From Sphingobacterium sp. SRCM116780 (lineage in GTDB: Bacteria; Bacteroidota; Bacteroidia; Sphingobacteriales; Sphingobacteriaceae), in assembly GCF_021442025.1 (NCBI RefSeq), contig NZ_CP090446.1:4030001-4094000 (forward strand): 64,000 nt of DNA, written 5' to 3'. This document shows, one piece after another, positions 53,523-62,984 of this stretch. The first letter of the stretch is position 1, and every line of letters begins with the position of its first letter. The translations under genes and the position numbers were made by a program. Below the pieces are notes generated by a model, which did not search any database, was not told where the DNA came from, and saw only the letters and a program-made list of their open reading frames with translations.

Positions 53523-54743
53523 ATGCTGCGAAAATTATATTATCTCATTTACGTGGTGTCCATCTGCTTTACGCATCAGAGTATGGCTCAGCCAGCAGGA
53601 GCAAGGCCGAGTTACACCTCTCAATGGGGATATCTGTATCGAACAGCAAACGATAAAATGGATCAGTTGGGCATATATGCCACTGAAGCTCCTGTCTATG
53701 TATTAGATTCTACGAAAACACATTACAGGGTTCAAGTCAGCAATGGAGATATCGGGTATATCGAAAAACAACCATTACAACGAGCCATGTTTGGAAAACG
53801 TAGTCCTGGTGAGCCCGCCCAATATTTCTATCGAGGTTCTCAGGGTGCACAATGTCCGCATTTATTTGTGCAGGTTGCTGAGTTGCGTGTACGCTGTGCT
53901 CCAAGTACTTCCGGAAAAGCTATTCGTAAGCTTCGTCTCAATGAAATAATCTGTGTGGATTATATTCCTTTATATCAAGATGGGTGGGTATATATAGGAG
54001 ATCATTTTCATGAAGATCCAGCATTCATACAGGCTAAATTTTTAGGGCAAGAGCTGACTTATGAGGGGTTAAGGAAAGATTATCTGAAGATCAAAGGTAA
54101 GGATCAACAACAAGAACTGATACTTGCGGGACGCTTGCGAGAAATGGCGTGGAATGAAACTAAATACTTGAAACAAGGATTGGCTTTCTGGAAAGAATCT
54201 TACGCAAATGCGGGAGTAAAGGATCCGAAAGTTGATATCGAACTTGAAATGCGCTTAGCGAATAAATTCTCAAACAGACCCGATGATAGCGTGTATATGG
54301 AGCAGTTGGTCGCCTTAAATTTACATTTCGAATGGAAAGGAATTCAGCTCTTTGATGGGAAGATTTCGGAGGCTCAGGTGCAGCAACTGGGGTTGCAAAA
54401 AGTAAAAGATATTTCTGGTTTACAAGAATGCGGATGGGCACCTCAGTACTTTTATCAATCTCCAAATATGATTGTTGCCTTTGAAGAAAACCAACAAGGA
54501 AAAGTGTTGGGAGAAGTTCACAAGATGTCGTTCGCCAATGGAGAAGTATTCGCTATTGGAGAAGAACGAATCGATGCGGATTATAATGAAGTTGATTTTG
54601 TAAATCATTTTGGAACTTTGTTGTCCGTAGATTGGACTGCTGATCCTCATGTTTATCACTTTCAAAATGGAGATGCAGGTCTGTTCATCATCACATTTGA
54701 GAATGGAAAACCAGCACGATTTCAGACCATGTATTTTTGTTAG
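53523..54743 (+). CDS. secreted SH3-domain protein
   Basis: 406 aa. Signal peptide 1-22 (SMAQPAG). Two bacterial SH3-like segments: about 35-85 (YRTANDKMDQLGIYATEAPVYVLDSTKTHYRVQVSNGDIGYIEKQPL) and about 110-170 (LFVQVAELRVRCAPSTSGKAIRKLRLNEIICVDYIPLYQDGWVYIGD). The remaining 230 residues are unrecognised and contain a FNDGK/FEWKGIQLFDGKISEAQVQQLG stretch. SH3b domains usually bind peptidoglycan or proteins at the envelope. No catalytic domain is visible. Single gene followed by a strong terminator. Confidence 0.75.
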   Translation: MLRKLYYLIYVVSICFTHQSMAQPAGARPSYTSQWGYLYRTANDKMDQLGIYATEAPVYVLDSTKTHYRVQVSNGDIGYIEKQPLQRAMFGKRSPGEPAQYFYRGSQGAQCPHLFVQVAELRVRCAPSTSGKAIRKLRLNEIICVDYIPLYQDGWVYIGDHFHEDPAFIQAKFLGQELTYEGLRKDYLKIKGKDQQQELILAGRLREMAWNETKYLKQGLAFWKESYANAGVKDPKVDIELEMRLANKFSNRPDDSVYMEQLVALNLHFEWKGIQLFDGKISEAQVQQLGLQKVKDISGLQECGWAPQYFYQSPNMIVAFEENQQGKVLGEVHKMSFANGEVFAIGEERIDADYNEVDFVNHFGTLLSVDWTADPHVYHFQNGDAGLFIITFENGKPARFQTMYFC

Positions 54744-54820
54744 CTGAAGTACTGATGAGATTATTGTAAAGTAAGGCGATAAAATATAAAATAGGAGAAA
54801 TGTCTATAGTAAATAGATTA

Positions 54821-54869
54821 GTTTAAAAAGTAAAAGGACTTATCACATAAGTCCTTTTACTTTTTAAAC
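54821..54869. terminator. long perfect hairpin overlapping the lipB stop
   Basis: 23-bp perfect stem (54821-54843 with 54847-54869), 3-nt loop CAC, with A-rich and T-rich ends. It serves the SH3-protein gene and lipB; the last two codons of lipB lie within the right arm. Confidence 0.85.
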
Positions 54870-55562
54870 CAATTCCATTCCAAACAAATCTGCAATATGT
54901 GTCTTGAGTTTGTTTTTTACTTCCTCTATATCAAGCTTGTATCCAAGCTCTTTTTCCATAGAAGCCACATCCTTATCATCTATTCCACATGGAACAATAT
55001 GGTTAAAATAACTTAAATCCGTGTTCACATTGAAGGCAAAACCATGCATGGTCACCCAGCGGCTAGCGCGTACACCCATAGCACATATCTTTCTTGCTTT
55101 ATCGTTATCAGCGTCTAACCATACGCCTGTATAACCAGGATAGCGACCCGCTTCGATTCCATAATCCTGTAGGGTAAGGATAACAGCCTCTTCTAGTGTA
55201 CGCAAATAGAGGTGGATATCTGTAAAGAAATTATCCAAATCCAATATAGGATAACCAACGATCTGACCAGGTCCATGATACGTGATGTCACCACCACGAT
55301 TAATTTTGTAATAGGTAGCCTCTTTTTCTTTCAATGCCTGTTCATCTAACAAAAGATGCTCGGGTTTTCCAGATTTCCCTAAGGTATAGACATGCGGATG
55401 TTCATTGAAAATTAAAAAATTTTCTGTTGGTAAGCTTGTATCGTTCACACGATTTTCATGCTTTACGCTTAAAGTTTTATTGAAAACCTCCTCTTGTTTA
55501 TCCCAAGCTTCCTGATAATCAATTAATCCCCAATCAATAAATGTTACTTTTTTATTTTGCAT
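54864..55562 (-). CDS. lipB: lipoyl(octanoyl) transferase LipB
   Basis: Moves octanoate from acyl carrier protein to lipoyl domains, first step of lipoate biosynthesis. 232 aa. Motifs: FLIFNEHPHVYTLGKSGKPEHLL, NRGGDITYHGPGQIVGYPILDL, KICAMGVRASRWVTMHGFAFNVNTDL (catalytic Lys) and FNHIVPCGI (catalytic Cys). Start ATG at 55562. It lies downstream of hflX (108-bp gap) and could share its transcript. Confidence 0.96.
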   Translation of the reverse strand: MQNKKVTFIDWGLIDYQEAWDKQEEVFNKTLSVKHENRVNDTSLPTENFLIFNEHPHVYTLGKSGKPEHLLLDEQALKEKEATYYKINRGGDITYHGPGQIVGYPILDLDNFFTDIHLYLRTLEEAVILTLQDYGIEAGRYPGYTGVWLDADNDKARKICAMGVRASRWVTMHGFAFNVNTDLSYFNHIVPCGIDDKDVASMEKELGYKLDIEEVKNKLKTHIADLFGMELV

Positions 55563-55670
55563 GTTAATAGCGCGTTCTGCTTAAAAATAGTTGTTTTTAA
55601 CTACTGAACAACAGTCGATGTTGAATCGGATATCGTTCAAAATCTCTTTTTGGAATCCGATAGATTTTAT

Positions 55671-56858
55671 TTAGTATAATAAATTATTATAAGGATAGCG
55701 GACATTGTGCATCTCTACAATGATTTCATATAATTTTTGCTTGAATTCTTCCAAATTCGTTTTGTTTGTTGCGGAAATAAAGATCGCAGGATCAGCATTT
55801 TTCGCCATCCAACTATTTTCAAAATCTTCTAAAGTAATTATTTTTTCACCTTCTTCTCCCTCTTCCATCGTCGGTACAAAAGAATCAATTTTATTAAAAA
55901 CAGTGATGACTGGCTTATCCAATGCATCTATATCTTTTAAAGTTTCGTTTACCGCTTGGATGTGATCTTCAAAATTAGGATGTGAAATATCAACAACATG
56001 AATCAGCACATCTGCTTCACGTACTTCATCCAATGTCGATTTAAAACATTCTACTAAATGATGCGGTAGCTTACGGATAAATCCAACGGTATCCGATAGC
56101 AAGAACGGTAAATTGTCGATGACAACTTTACGTACGGTTGTATCCAAGGTGGCGAAAAGCTTGTTTTCAATCAACACATCCGATTTGGAAATCATATTCA
56201 TGATGGTTGATTTACCCACGTTGGTATAACCGACCAAGGCTACCCGAATCATGTCACCACGATTTTTACGTTGCGTTTCATTTTGTTTATCTATCGACTC
56301 CAGACGATCTTTGAAAACACTGATTTTATTTAAAATAATTCGTCTATCTGTTTCAATTTGACTTTCACCAGGACCACGCATACCGATACCACCTCGTTGA
56401 CGTTCCAAGTGAGTCCACATTCTGGTCAGTCGAGGTAAAAGATATTGTAATTGTGCTAATTCAACCTGAGTTTTCGCTTGTGCCGTTTTTGCATGACTAG
56501 CGAAAATATCCAATATCAAATTAGAGCGGTCTAATATTTTAACCTTTAATTCACGTTCGATATTCCGCAGTTGAGAAGGAGACAACTCGTCATCAAAAAC
56601 CACCATGTCAATTTCTTCCGCGATGACAAATGCCTGAATCTCTTCCAATTTACCGCTTCCAACAAAAGTTGCGCGATCTGGATAAGCTAGTTTTTGTGTA
56701 AAGATTCCTTTTGTTATTCCCCCTGCTGTTTGGACTAGAAATTCTAGTTCTTCTAAATACTCATGTGCTTTTGTTTCAGCAAGCCCTTGCGGAATAACAC
56801 TCACAAGAATTGCTGTTTCTGGTTTTATTGCAGTATCGTATATTTTGATTTTTGCCAT
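55671..56858 (-). CDS. hflX: GTPase HflX
   Basis: Ribosome-associated GTPase that splits stalled ribosomes under stress. 395 aa with the N-terminal HflX domain (FVGSGKLEEIQAFV, VVFDDELSPSQLRNIERELKVKILDRSNLILDIFASHAKTAQAKTQVELAQLQYLLPRL). The glycine-rich linker GGIGMRGPGESQIETDRR follows, then the G domain: G1 GYTNVGKST, switch region LFATLDTTVRKV, G3 DTVGF, G4 NKID. Divergent spacing to recG is 243 bp. Confidence 0.95.
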   Translation of the reverse strand: MAKIKIYDTAIKPETAILVSVIPQGLAETKAHEYLEELEFLVQTAGGITKGIFTQKLAYPDRATFVGSGKLEEIQAFVIAEEIDMVVFDDELSPSQLRNIERELKVKILDRSNLILDIFASHAKTAQAKTQVELAQLQYLLPRLTRMWTHLERQRGGIGMRGPGESQIETDRRIILNKISVFKDRLESIDKQNETQRKNRGDMIRVALVGYTNVGKSTIMNMISKSDVLIENKLFATLDTTVRKVVIDNLPFLLSDTVGFIRKLPHHLVECFKSTLDEVREADVLIHVVDISHPNFEDHIQAVNETLKDIDALDKPVITVFNKIDSFVPTMEEGEEGEKIITLEDFENSWMAKNADPAIFISATNKTNLEEFKQKLYEIIVEMHNVRYPYNNLLY

Positions 56859-57101
56859 TGTTTACTATTAAAGATGAGTATTGAGTATTAAATTTAGCTT
56901 ATGCCAACCGAATGTTTTGGCAATCGTCAGTAAAACGATATCATTTCGTTCGTATATGACTCAATAACAATAATACAAAGATAATCGTTTTTAGTTTAAT
57001 TGTTTTACTTGTAAAGCTGATCCCCTTATTTTCTACTGGGATAAACGTCTGGTCAAAAAGTATCGCCAAAATGTAGCATATTGATTATTTACATCAAATA
57101 A

Positions 57102-59207
57102 TTAAGAAATTTTATCCCAAGCGATGCCATCAGATCTACGGGCAAGATATTGACGGAGTAAAATATGGTGTTCATCCGACATTTGAGGATCTTCTTTAAA
57201 GATTTGGATCACAGCATTGCGTGCTTCCGTCAATAACTGTTGATCTGTAGCCAGATTGACAAGCTTTAAATCAAGTACGCCCGATTGCTGTGTACCTGAG
57301 ATATCTCCAGGACCGCGAAGTTGTAAATCTACTTCCGCAATTTCGAATCCATCATTCGTTCTTACCATGGTATTCAATCTTAATCGTCCTTCTTTGCTCA
57401 ATTTATTTCCAGACATCAAGATACAGAAGGATTGTTCTGCACCTCTTCCTACACGACCTCGTAACTGATGAAGCTGAGATAAGCCAAATCGCTCTGAATT
57501 TTCAATGATCATCACAGAAGCATTGGGAACATTGACACCCACCTCAATAACAGTTGTCGCGACCATAATCTGTGTTTCATGCTTCACAAATCGTTGCATC
57601 TCAAAATCTTTATCTTTAACAGGCATTTTTCCATGCACGATACTGATTTTATATTCTGGAAGAGGAAATTCACGTTGAAGGTTCTCCAGTCCTGCTTCTA
57701 AATATAATAAATCCAGCTTTTCACTTTCTTTAATCAGGGGGAATACCACATAAACCTGTCTTCCTTTGGCGATTTCTTCTCGCATTAAACCAAACATACG
57801 TAAACGAGAACTTTCAAAGAAATGTACCGTTTTGATAGGTTTCCTACCTGCAGGAAGTTCATCAATAACCGAAATATCCAAATCACCATACATCGTCATC
57901 GCCAACGTACGAGGTATTGGTGTGGCAGTCATGACCAGCATGTGTGGAGGAATACTGTTTTTCCGCCATAACTTTGCACGCTGCTCTACGCCAAATCGAT
58001 GTTGTTCATCAATAACAACAAATCCTAGATTTTTAAATTGTACTTTATCCTCGATTAAAGCATGTGTACCAATTAAAATGTCTAGTGTGCCATTTTCCAA
58101 TTCCTCATGGATGATACGGCGTTGTTTGGTCGAAGTTGACCCCGTCAATAATTTAATCGTACAGATATCTTCTCCCAATAACTCTTTTAGCCCGGTAAAA
58201 TGTTGGTTAGCTAAAATTTCTGTGGGAGCCATCATACAAGCCTGGAAACCATTATCTATCGCTAAGAGCATACTCAATAAGGCGACTACAGTTTTTCCAG
58301 AACCAACATCACCTTGTACCAAACGATTCATCTGTGCACCTGTTACCGTATCTTGTCGGATTTCTTTCACCACACGTTTTTGTGCATTGGTCAGTGGGAA
58401 AGGAATTCGTTCGTTGAAGAATGTATTGAATTTGTCTCCAACTTTAGAAAAGATCTGTCCCTTAAATTTTTGTGTATTTAATTGCTTGTTACGAAGTAAT
58501 TTGAGCTGAATGTAAAATAATTCATCAAATTTAATTCGTTTAATCGCTTGTGCCAATTCATCTTGATGTTGAGGAAAATGAATGGCAACAGTTGCTTTTG
58601 AGAGCCCAATTAAGCTATATTTTTCCAACAAATAAGCAGGCATCTGTTCCGAAATCTGACGAGAGACCGTTTCTAAAGCTGCTTGCTGGAGTTTTTGTAT
58701 ACCTTTTGAATCTAAATTGAACTTCTTGAGCTTTTCTGTTGAAGAATACACTGGTTGCAAAGTCATATTCCCAAGGTTTTTTACCTGAGAATTATACAAT
58801 TCCATTTCAGGATGGGTGATCGATATTTGACCATTGAACTCAGACGGCTTTCCATATATGATATAAGCCGATCCAACTTTCAAAGATTTCTGCAACCAAG
58901 TGACCGATTGAAACCACACCAGTTCTATACTGCCAGTTTCGTCTTTAAACTGTCCTACTAAACGTTTTGCTCTTTTCTCACCAACTTCTTTAATACTGAT
59001 CAATCGCCCCAGTATTTGAGCGGAATGCATATCTGCATGCAACTGTCTTATCTTGTGAAACACAGTACGATCGATATATCGAAAAGGGTAATAAGTTAAC
59101 AGATCTCCAATAGTAAAAATCTGCAATTCTTTTTTGATTACATCAGCTTTCTGAGGACCTACACCCTTCAGATATTCTATTGGAGTTATTAAACTTAAAT
59201 CAGCCAT
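57102..59207 (-). CDS. recG: ATP-dependent DNA helicase RecG
   Basis: Branch-migration helicase that rescues stalled replication forks. 701 aa. Wedge/OB region in the first third (SAQILGRLISIKEVGEKRAKRLVGQFKDETGSIELVWF, about 80-115). Helicase core: Walker A VQGDVGSGKTVVA, MAPTEILANQHF, DEQHRFG (DEAH-type box), MTATPIPRTLAMT. Second helicase domain VEVGVNVPNASVMIIENSERFGLSQLHQLRGRVGRG, and the C-terminal RecG motif (LRLNTMVRTNDGFEIAEVDLQLRGPGDISGTQQSG). Intact. Confidence 0.97.
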   Translation of the reverse strand: MADLSLITPIEYLKGVGPQKADVIKKELQIFTIGDLLTYYPFRYIDRTVFHKIRQLHADMHSAQILGRLISIKEVGEKRAKRLVGQFKDETGSIELVWFQSVTWLQKSLKVGSAYIIYGKPSEFNGQISITHPEMELYNSQVKNLGNMTLQPVYSSTEKLKKFNLDSKGIQKLQQAALETVSRQISEQMPAYLLEKYSLIGLSKATVAIHFPQHQDELAQAIKRIKFDELFYIQLKLLRNKQLNTQKFKGQIFSKVGDKFNTFFNERIPFPLTNAQKRVVKEIRQDTVTGAQMNRLVQGDVGSGKTVVALLSMLLAIDNGFQACMMAPTEILANQHFTGLKELLGEDICTIKLLTGSTSTKQRRIIHEELENGTLDILIGTHALIEDKVQFKNLGFVVIDEQHRFGVEQRAKLWRKNSIPPHMLVMTATPIPRTLAMTMYGDLDISVIDELPAGRKPIKTVHFFESSRLRMFGLMREEIAKGRQVYVVFPLIKESEKLDLLYLEAGLENLQREFPLPEYKISIVHGKMPVKDKDFEMQRFVKHETQIMVATTVIEVGVNVPNASVMIIENSERFGLSQLHQLRGRVGRGAEQSFCILMSGNKLSKEGRLRLNTMVRTNDGFEIAEVDLQLRGPGDISGTQQSGVLDLKLVNLATDQQLLTEARNAVIQIFKEDPQMSDEHHILLRQYLARRSDGIAWDKIS

Positions 59208-59409
59208 TCTTCTACTTTGCTAATTTAAGGAATTTGCTGAAAATTTTAGCAAAATAGTCGTATTGTTCAATCAATTTGTACGATTTGGGACTTAAATTAA
59301 TCTATTTTTTCAACGAACAGTTTATTTAGAAAAGATTCTTTCCCACTTGATCGCTCTTACTCGTAAAGACTTTTACTTTGATATTTATATCCCTTGATCT
59401 TCTTGAGTA

Positions 59410-59444
59410 AAAAAAGCCTGATCATTTTATTTGACCAGGCTTTT
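59410..59444. terminator. terminator of the lipoprotein gene
   Basis: 14-bp stem AAAAAGCCTGATCA / TGACCAGGCTTTTT with one mismatch and a 7-nt loop, flanked by A and T runs. It lies 57 bp beyond the stop of the minus-strand lipoprotein gene. Confidence 0.72.
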
Positions 59445-59501
59445 TGGTTCTTGTTTCATGATCTGTTACATCAATGATCCGAGATCTGTCAACAAGAGTT
59501 A

Positions 59502-60221
59502 CTATTTTTTATAATGGATGACAGGTTTATTATTTTCACAGGTAATAGTTTCTATTTGCATATTTGCTTGGTTACCACAGGACGTTTGTAGTTTGTTGAA
59601 GATATTCATATTCAAAGCATTATAAAGACCTACTATTTTCTTTATTTCAGAATAATCTTTATCAGGTTGGTATAATAGAAATGTTCTGTTACAGCCGTCT
59701 ATTAATCCTGTTGTCTCCCACTTTTCTGTTCCTGTGCATTGGAGATTATTGTTGTAGGTCTGTATCTTTTTTTCTAATTCAGGTAACATGCTTTGGCTTT
59801 CTTCAACACTTAAATCGGATGCCAAAATCAGTTTTGCAACGTTATTTTCAATAATCAAGCGAATAGGTTCTTCTTGATACCAAAAAAAATATTCGCAAGG
59901 TTCATAAATAATTCCTTCCTTGATGCCAGCATCAACTTCCTGTGAAACAAGATTGTGGTACTCCTTCCAAAGTTTATCGAAATCTTTCTCCAAAGATTTA
60001 TGCATTGGAAAATAACTGTTTCCACACCAATAGTTCGGAGCTTTTTTTACATACCATTCGTCTACATTTGTAGCCGTTTTTTTTGCAATTAGGTTTTGAA
60101 TTTCTTGTCTTTTTTTGCTGGCCAATTCACCCAACTCCGTGGACGTCAAGTGCTCTTTATTACAGGAAAAAACTGTTAAGAAAAGGATCAGTAGGCTTAA
60201 AGTTTTCCAAATTTTCATCAT
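59502..60221 (-). CDS. lipoprotein of unknown function
   Basis: 239 aa. Lipoprotein signal to Cys20 (LTVFSCNKE). Helical, charged body with several Cys (WCGN at about 63, EPC, LQCTGTEKW, DGCNR, TSCGN, ITCEN), which may pair as disulfides. No family recognised. Single gene transcribed on the minus strand after the EamA transporter. Confidence 0.7.
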   Translation of the reverse strand: MMKIWKTLSLLILFLTVFSCNKEHLTSTELGELASKKRQEIQNLIAKKTATNVDEWYVKKAPNYWCGNSYFPMHKSLEKDFDKLWKEYHNLVSQEVDAGIKEGIIYEPCEYFFWYQEEPIRLIIENNVAKLILASDLSVEESQSMLPELEKKIQTYNNNLQCTGTEKWETTGLIDGCNRTFLLYQPDKDYSEIKKIVGLYNALNMNIFNKLQTSCGNQANMQIETITCENNKPVIHYKK

Positions 60222-60277
60222 TATTCGGTTTAGTTGATTGATTGTCGAATAATTAGACGTGTCTTTAAAGCTGAATG

Positions 60278-61204
60278 CTACAAAGTCTTTAAGTTTTTGG
60301 AAAATATTTTTACGTTGTGAATATTAAAAATAATAATCGCAACTAGAATAAGCAGGTAGCCCATGTATTTGTAAGTAGGGACCGTTTCTCCAAAGTAGGT
60401 GACGGCTAATGTGAATGCAATGATTGGATTGGTATATAGCAATACTCCTGCTGTCGTTGAAGAAATTTCTGTCAGAGCATACATGCTTAAAAATAAGGGG
60501 ATGATGGTAAATAAAACAGCAATCAAAAGTATCGTATACCAAAACTGTGGAGCTGTGGGGATGGCATGATGATTATAAATCAATTTTGAAATAACAAAAA
60601 CAGAGCAGATACTCAGTTGGATGGCTAATTGATTTAATTTGTCAAATCCTGTTGATACTCGTTGTACGATTAGGTAAAAAGCATAAGACGTGGCAATACC
60701 AATCGCCCAAAGTACATCGTTTAAGGAACCTTTTGCTAGTATAAGCACACTTACTAAAGCCATTAATAGGGCTATAATTTGTGTTCTGTTTAGTTTTTCA
60801 TGAAGCAAGAAAAATGCAGCAACAGCTGTAATCAACGGACACGTTAAATAGGCGAGCGCTGCCGACTGGATACTCACATGATTGATCGCATAGATATAGG
60901 TAAACCAATTGACAAAGATCAGTGCAGAAGCTAAAAGGATCCATGTCAACTGTTTTGATTGTTCTTTCTTTGAGGAGCTTTTATAATGTAAGATATCTTG
61001 GTGTAAAACTTTTCTGCGAAATAGAAAAATATAGATCCACAATACAAGTAATGCTGTTAAGATTCTAAAGTACAAGATATCTTCCGATGGATAGTTTTGT
61101 ATCCATCGGACGGAAATAGACATAAATCCCCAAATAAAGGGTGCTAAAAAAGCCGCTAAGAAATACTTTCCGCGGCTTTCAGTATCTTGTTTTTCTTTTT
61201 CCAT
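60278..61204 (-). CDS. EamA/DMT-family transporter
   Basis: 308 aa from the ATG at 61204 (MEKEKQDTESRGKYF). Ten hydrophobic segments in two EamA repeats; repeat 1 starts FLAAFLAPFIWGFMSISVRWIQNYPSEDILYFRI, and repeat 2 ends TSAGVLLYTNPIIAFTLAVTYFGETVP-like. The ATG overlaps the RidA stop (TAATG), which favours this start over an ATG four codons earlier and implies coupled translation. It exports small metabolites or amino acids; the substrate is unknown. Confidence 0.88.
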   Translation of the reverse strand: MEKEKQDTESRGKYFLAAFLAPFIWGFMSISVRWIQNYPSEDILYFRILTALLVLWIYIFLFRRKVLHQDILHYKSSSKKEQSKQLTWILLASALIFVNWFTYIYAINHVSIQSAALAYLTCPLITAVAAFFLLHEKLNRTQIIALLMALVSVLILAKGSLNDVLWAIGIATSYAFYLIVQRVSTGFDKLNQLAIQLSICSVFVISKLIYNHHAIPTAPQFWYTILLIAVLFTIIPLFLSMYALTEISSTTAGVLLYTNPIIAFTLAVTYFGETVPTYKYMGYLLILVAIIIFNIHNVKIFSKNLKTL

Positions 61205-61590
61205 TATGCTTTCCAAGCAATTACAGATATTTCAACGTTGACATTTTTAGGAAGTGTTTTTACAGCTACACATTCACGCGCAGGTTGAACAGTTGTAAAA
61301 TATTGGGCATATACTTCGTTAACAGCAGCAAAATCATCCATGCTGCTTAAGAATATAGAAGCTTTAACAACATCTTCGAAAGCATACCCCGCATTTTTTA
61401 GAATTGCCTCCACATTTTTCAAAACCTGATGCGCTTCATCCACAACACCTGTTGTAATAAGTTCCATAGTTTCTGGAACTAAAGGAATTTGTCCAGATAC
61501 ATATAATGTTTTATCGGCTTTGATCGCTTGGTTGTAAGGACCAATTGCTGCAGGAGCTTTTTCTGTATTTAAGATTGTTTTTTGAGACAT
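61204..61590 (-). CDS. RidA family enamine/imine deaminase
   Basis: 128 aa. Hydrolyses reactive enamines and imines from amino-acid enzymes such as serine/threonine dehydratase. Motifs: APAAIGPYNQAIKADKTLYVSGQIPLVPETMEL, VLKNVEAILKNAGYAFEDVVKASIFLSSMDDF and ARECVAVKTLPKNVNVEISVIAWKA, with the Arg105-like PARECVAV. The middle gene of a three-gene minus-strand unit (micro-protein, RidA, EamA). Confidence 0.95.
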   Translation of the reverse strand: MSQKTILNTEKAPAAIGPYNQAIKADKTLYVSGQIPLVPETMELITTGVVDEAHQVLKNVEAILKNAGYAFEDVVKASIFLSSMDDFAAVNEVYAQYFTTVQPARECVAVKTLPKNVNVEISVIAWKA

Positions 61591-61600
61591 AATATAATGT

Positions 61601-61732
61601 TTAGGATGCTAAGAAAATTTTGTAGATCAGCGCTAAAATAAAAACGATGATGGCTATAGCATTGATAATATGCATAGCTTTTAGATTGCCGTTGATTGGC
61701 CGATTGGGATCGCTTTTTCTAAAAAAGTACAT
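61601..61732 (-). CDS. 43-aa single-span membrane micro-protein (DUF6728-like)
   Basis: An ORF below common length cut-offs: MYFFRKSDPNRPINGNLKAM, then HIINAIAIIVFILALIYKIFLAS. A short basic, Pro/Asn-containing cytoplasmic head is followed by one membrane helix (about 22-42). I recall similar Bacteroidota proteins (KxDPNxP...NLxxMHxIN...) as DUF6728. It ends 10 bp before ridA and is probably co-transcribed with it. Function unknown. Confidence 0.68.
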   Translation of the reverse strand: MYFFRKSDPNRPINGNLKAMHIINAIAIIVFILALIYKIFLAS

Positions 61733-61801
61733 GGAACTAAGTTACATTAGTAAATTGATAATCGCAATGATTATCTTTAAACAATCAAAAAATTGAAAAC
61801 A

Positions 61802-62914
61802 ATGAATAAAATCGCTTTGATCGGTGGGAAAATTTTTTCAGATTATGCTGTCACTGAAAATAGTGCGCTGCTTTTACAAGATGGAATAATAGTAGATACT
61901 GTAAATCGGGAGAATATTCCATCTGATTATGAACAAATAGATGTCAAAGGAGCAAATATTTGCCCTGGTTTAATTGATTTACAATTGTATGGAGATGGTT
62001 CTGATTTGTTTTCAGCACAATTGACGAAAGCATCACTGCAACGAATTTCTGATCAATTAGTACGAAAAGGTACCACCTCATATATGATGACTTTGGCAAC
62101 CAATACGTTTGACGTTTTTAAAGAAGCTATTCAAGTTGCGACTGATTTTAAACATGACGCTTTTTTAGGTTTGCATTTAGAAGGCCCCTTTCTAAACCCA
62201 AAGAAACGTGGAGCACATCCAGCTGATTTGATTGTAAAACCAACGAAAGAAAACATTACAGAATTGTTGGGAGAAAAGAATACCGTAGTGAAAATGATGA
62301 CCATCGCTCCAGAATGCATCGATGATGATGTATTGAAATATCTTCAGTCTTATCAATTATTATTGAGTGCGGGGCATAGCGATGCAACATTTGAACAAGG
62401 AACAAAAGGCTTTGATCAAGGTATTCCGACAAGCACGCATTTGTTTAATGCCATGTCTCCCTTACATCATCGTGGAGTAGGGATGGTAGGAGCAATTTTT
62501 AATCATCCTACTGCTTGTGCGAGTATTATTGCAGATGGCCATCATGTCGATTTTGAAGCTGTTAAAATAGCGAAAAAACAAATGGGAGAACGTTTGTTTC
62601 TCATTACCGATGCGGTTGCTGCTTGTTCAGAGGGGATCTATCAGCATGTGCTTAACAATGGTTACTATTCGTTGCCAGATGGTACGATTTCAGGAGCTGC
62701 TATTTCTTTGCTAGAAGCAGTCAAGAACGCCGTGCAACATGTTGATATTCCTTTGGCGGAGGCCATACGTATGGCGACTACATACCCTGCACGTTTATTG
62801 AAACGAAAAGATATTGGAAATCTGAATAAAAATAGTATCGCGAATATCCTGGTATTTTCGGATGACTTTGAACTGCAACACGTGGTTGTTAAAGGTAAGT
62901 TAATGTCAACGTAA
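61802..62914 (+). CDS. nagA: N-acetylglucosamine-6-phosphate deacetylase
   Basis: Deacetylates GlcNAc-6-phosphate in amino-sugar and cell-wall recycling. 370 aa amidohydrolase. Metal/substrate motifs: NICPGLIDLQLYGDGSDLF, LGLHLEGPFLNPKKRGAHP (metal Glu), LSAGHSDATFEQGTKGFDQGIPTSTHLFNAM, ADGHHVDFEAVKIAKK and LITDAVAACSEG (catalytic Asp). ATG at 61802 (MNKIALIGGKIF) is preferred over a TTG three codons upstream. The next gene on the same strand is a glycosidase of a family that can act on peptidoglycan glycan, which fits amino-sugar use. Confidence 0.94.
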   Translation: MNKIALIGGKIFSDYAVTENSALLLQDGIIVDTVNRENIPSDYEQIDVKGANICPGLIDLQLYGDGSDLFSAQLTKASLQRISDQLVRKGTTSYMMTLATNTFDVFKEAIQVATDFKHDAFLGLHLEGPFLNPKKRGAHPADLIVKPTKENITELLGEKNTVVKMMTIAPECIDDDVLKYLQSYQLLLSAGHSDATFEQGTKGFDQGIPTSTHLFNAMSPLHHRGVGMVGAIFNHPTACASIIADGHHVDFEAVKIAKKQMGERLFLITDAVAACSEGIYQHVLNNGYYSLPDGTISGAAISLLEAVKNAVQHVDIPLAEAIRMATTYPARLLKRKDIGNLNKNSIANILVFSDDFELQHVVVKGKLMST

Positions 62915-62942
62915 AAAATTGTACTTACAAAATCTTAATACG

Positions 62943-62950
62943 TACATTTG
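62943..62950 (+). promoter_or_regulatory. -7 box of the second GHL10-type gene
   Basis: TACATTTG matches TAnnTTTG, with TTG at 62919-62921, 21 bp upstream. The ATG at 62985 is 35 bp downstream, so this gene can be transcribed apart from nagA. Confidence 0.5.
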
Positions 62951-62984
62951 TAGCTTATTTTGAAACAACACACTAACATTTGAG

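Noticed and set aside
57766..58509. A 247-codon plus-strand ORF inside recG
   Set aside because: It runs antisense through the recG helicase core, has no domain, and its composition mirrors the real gene.
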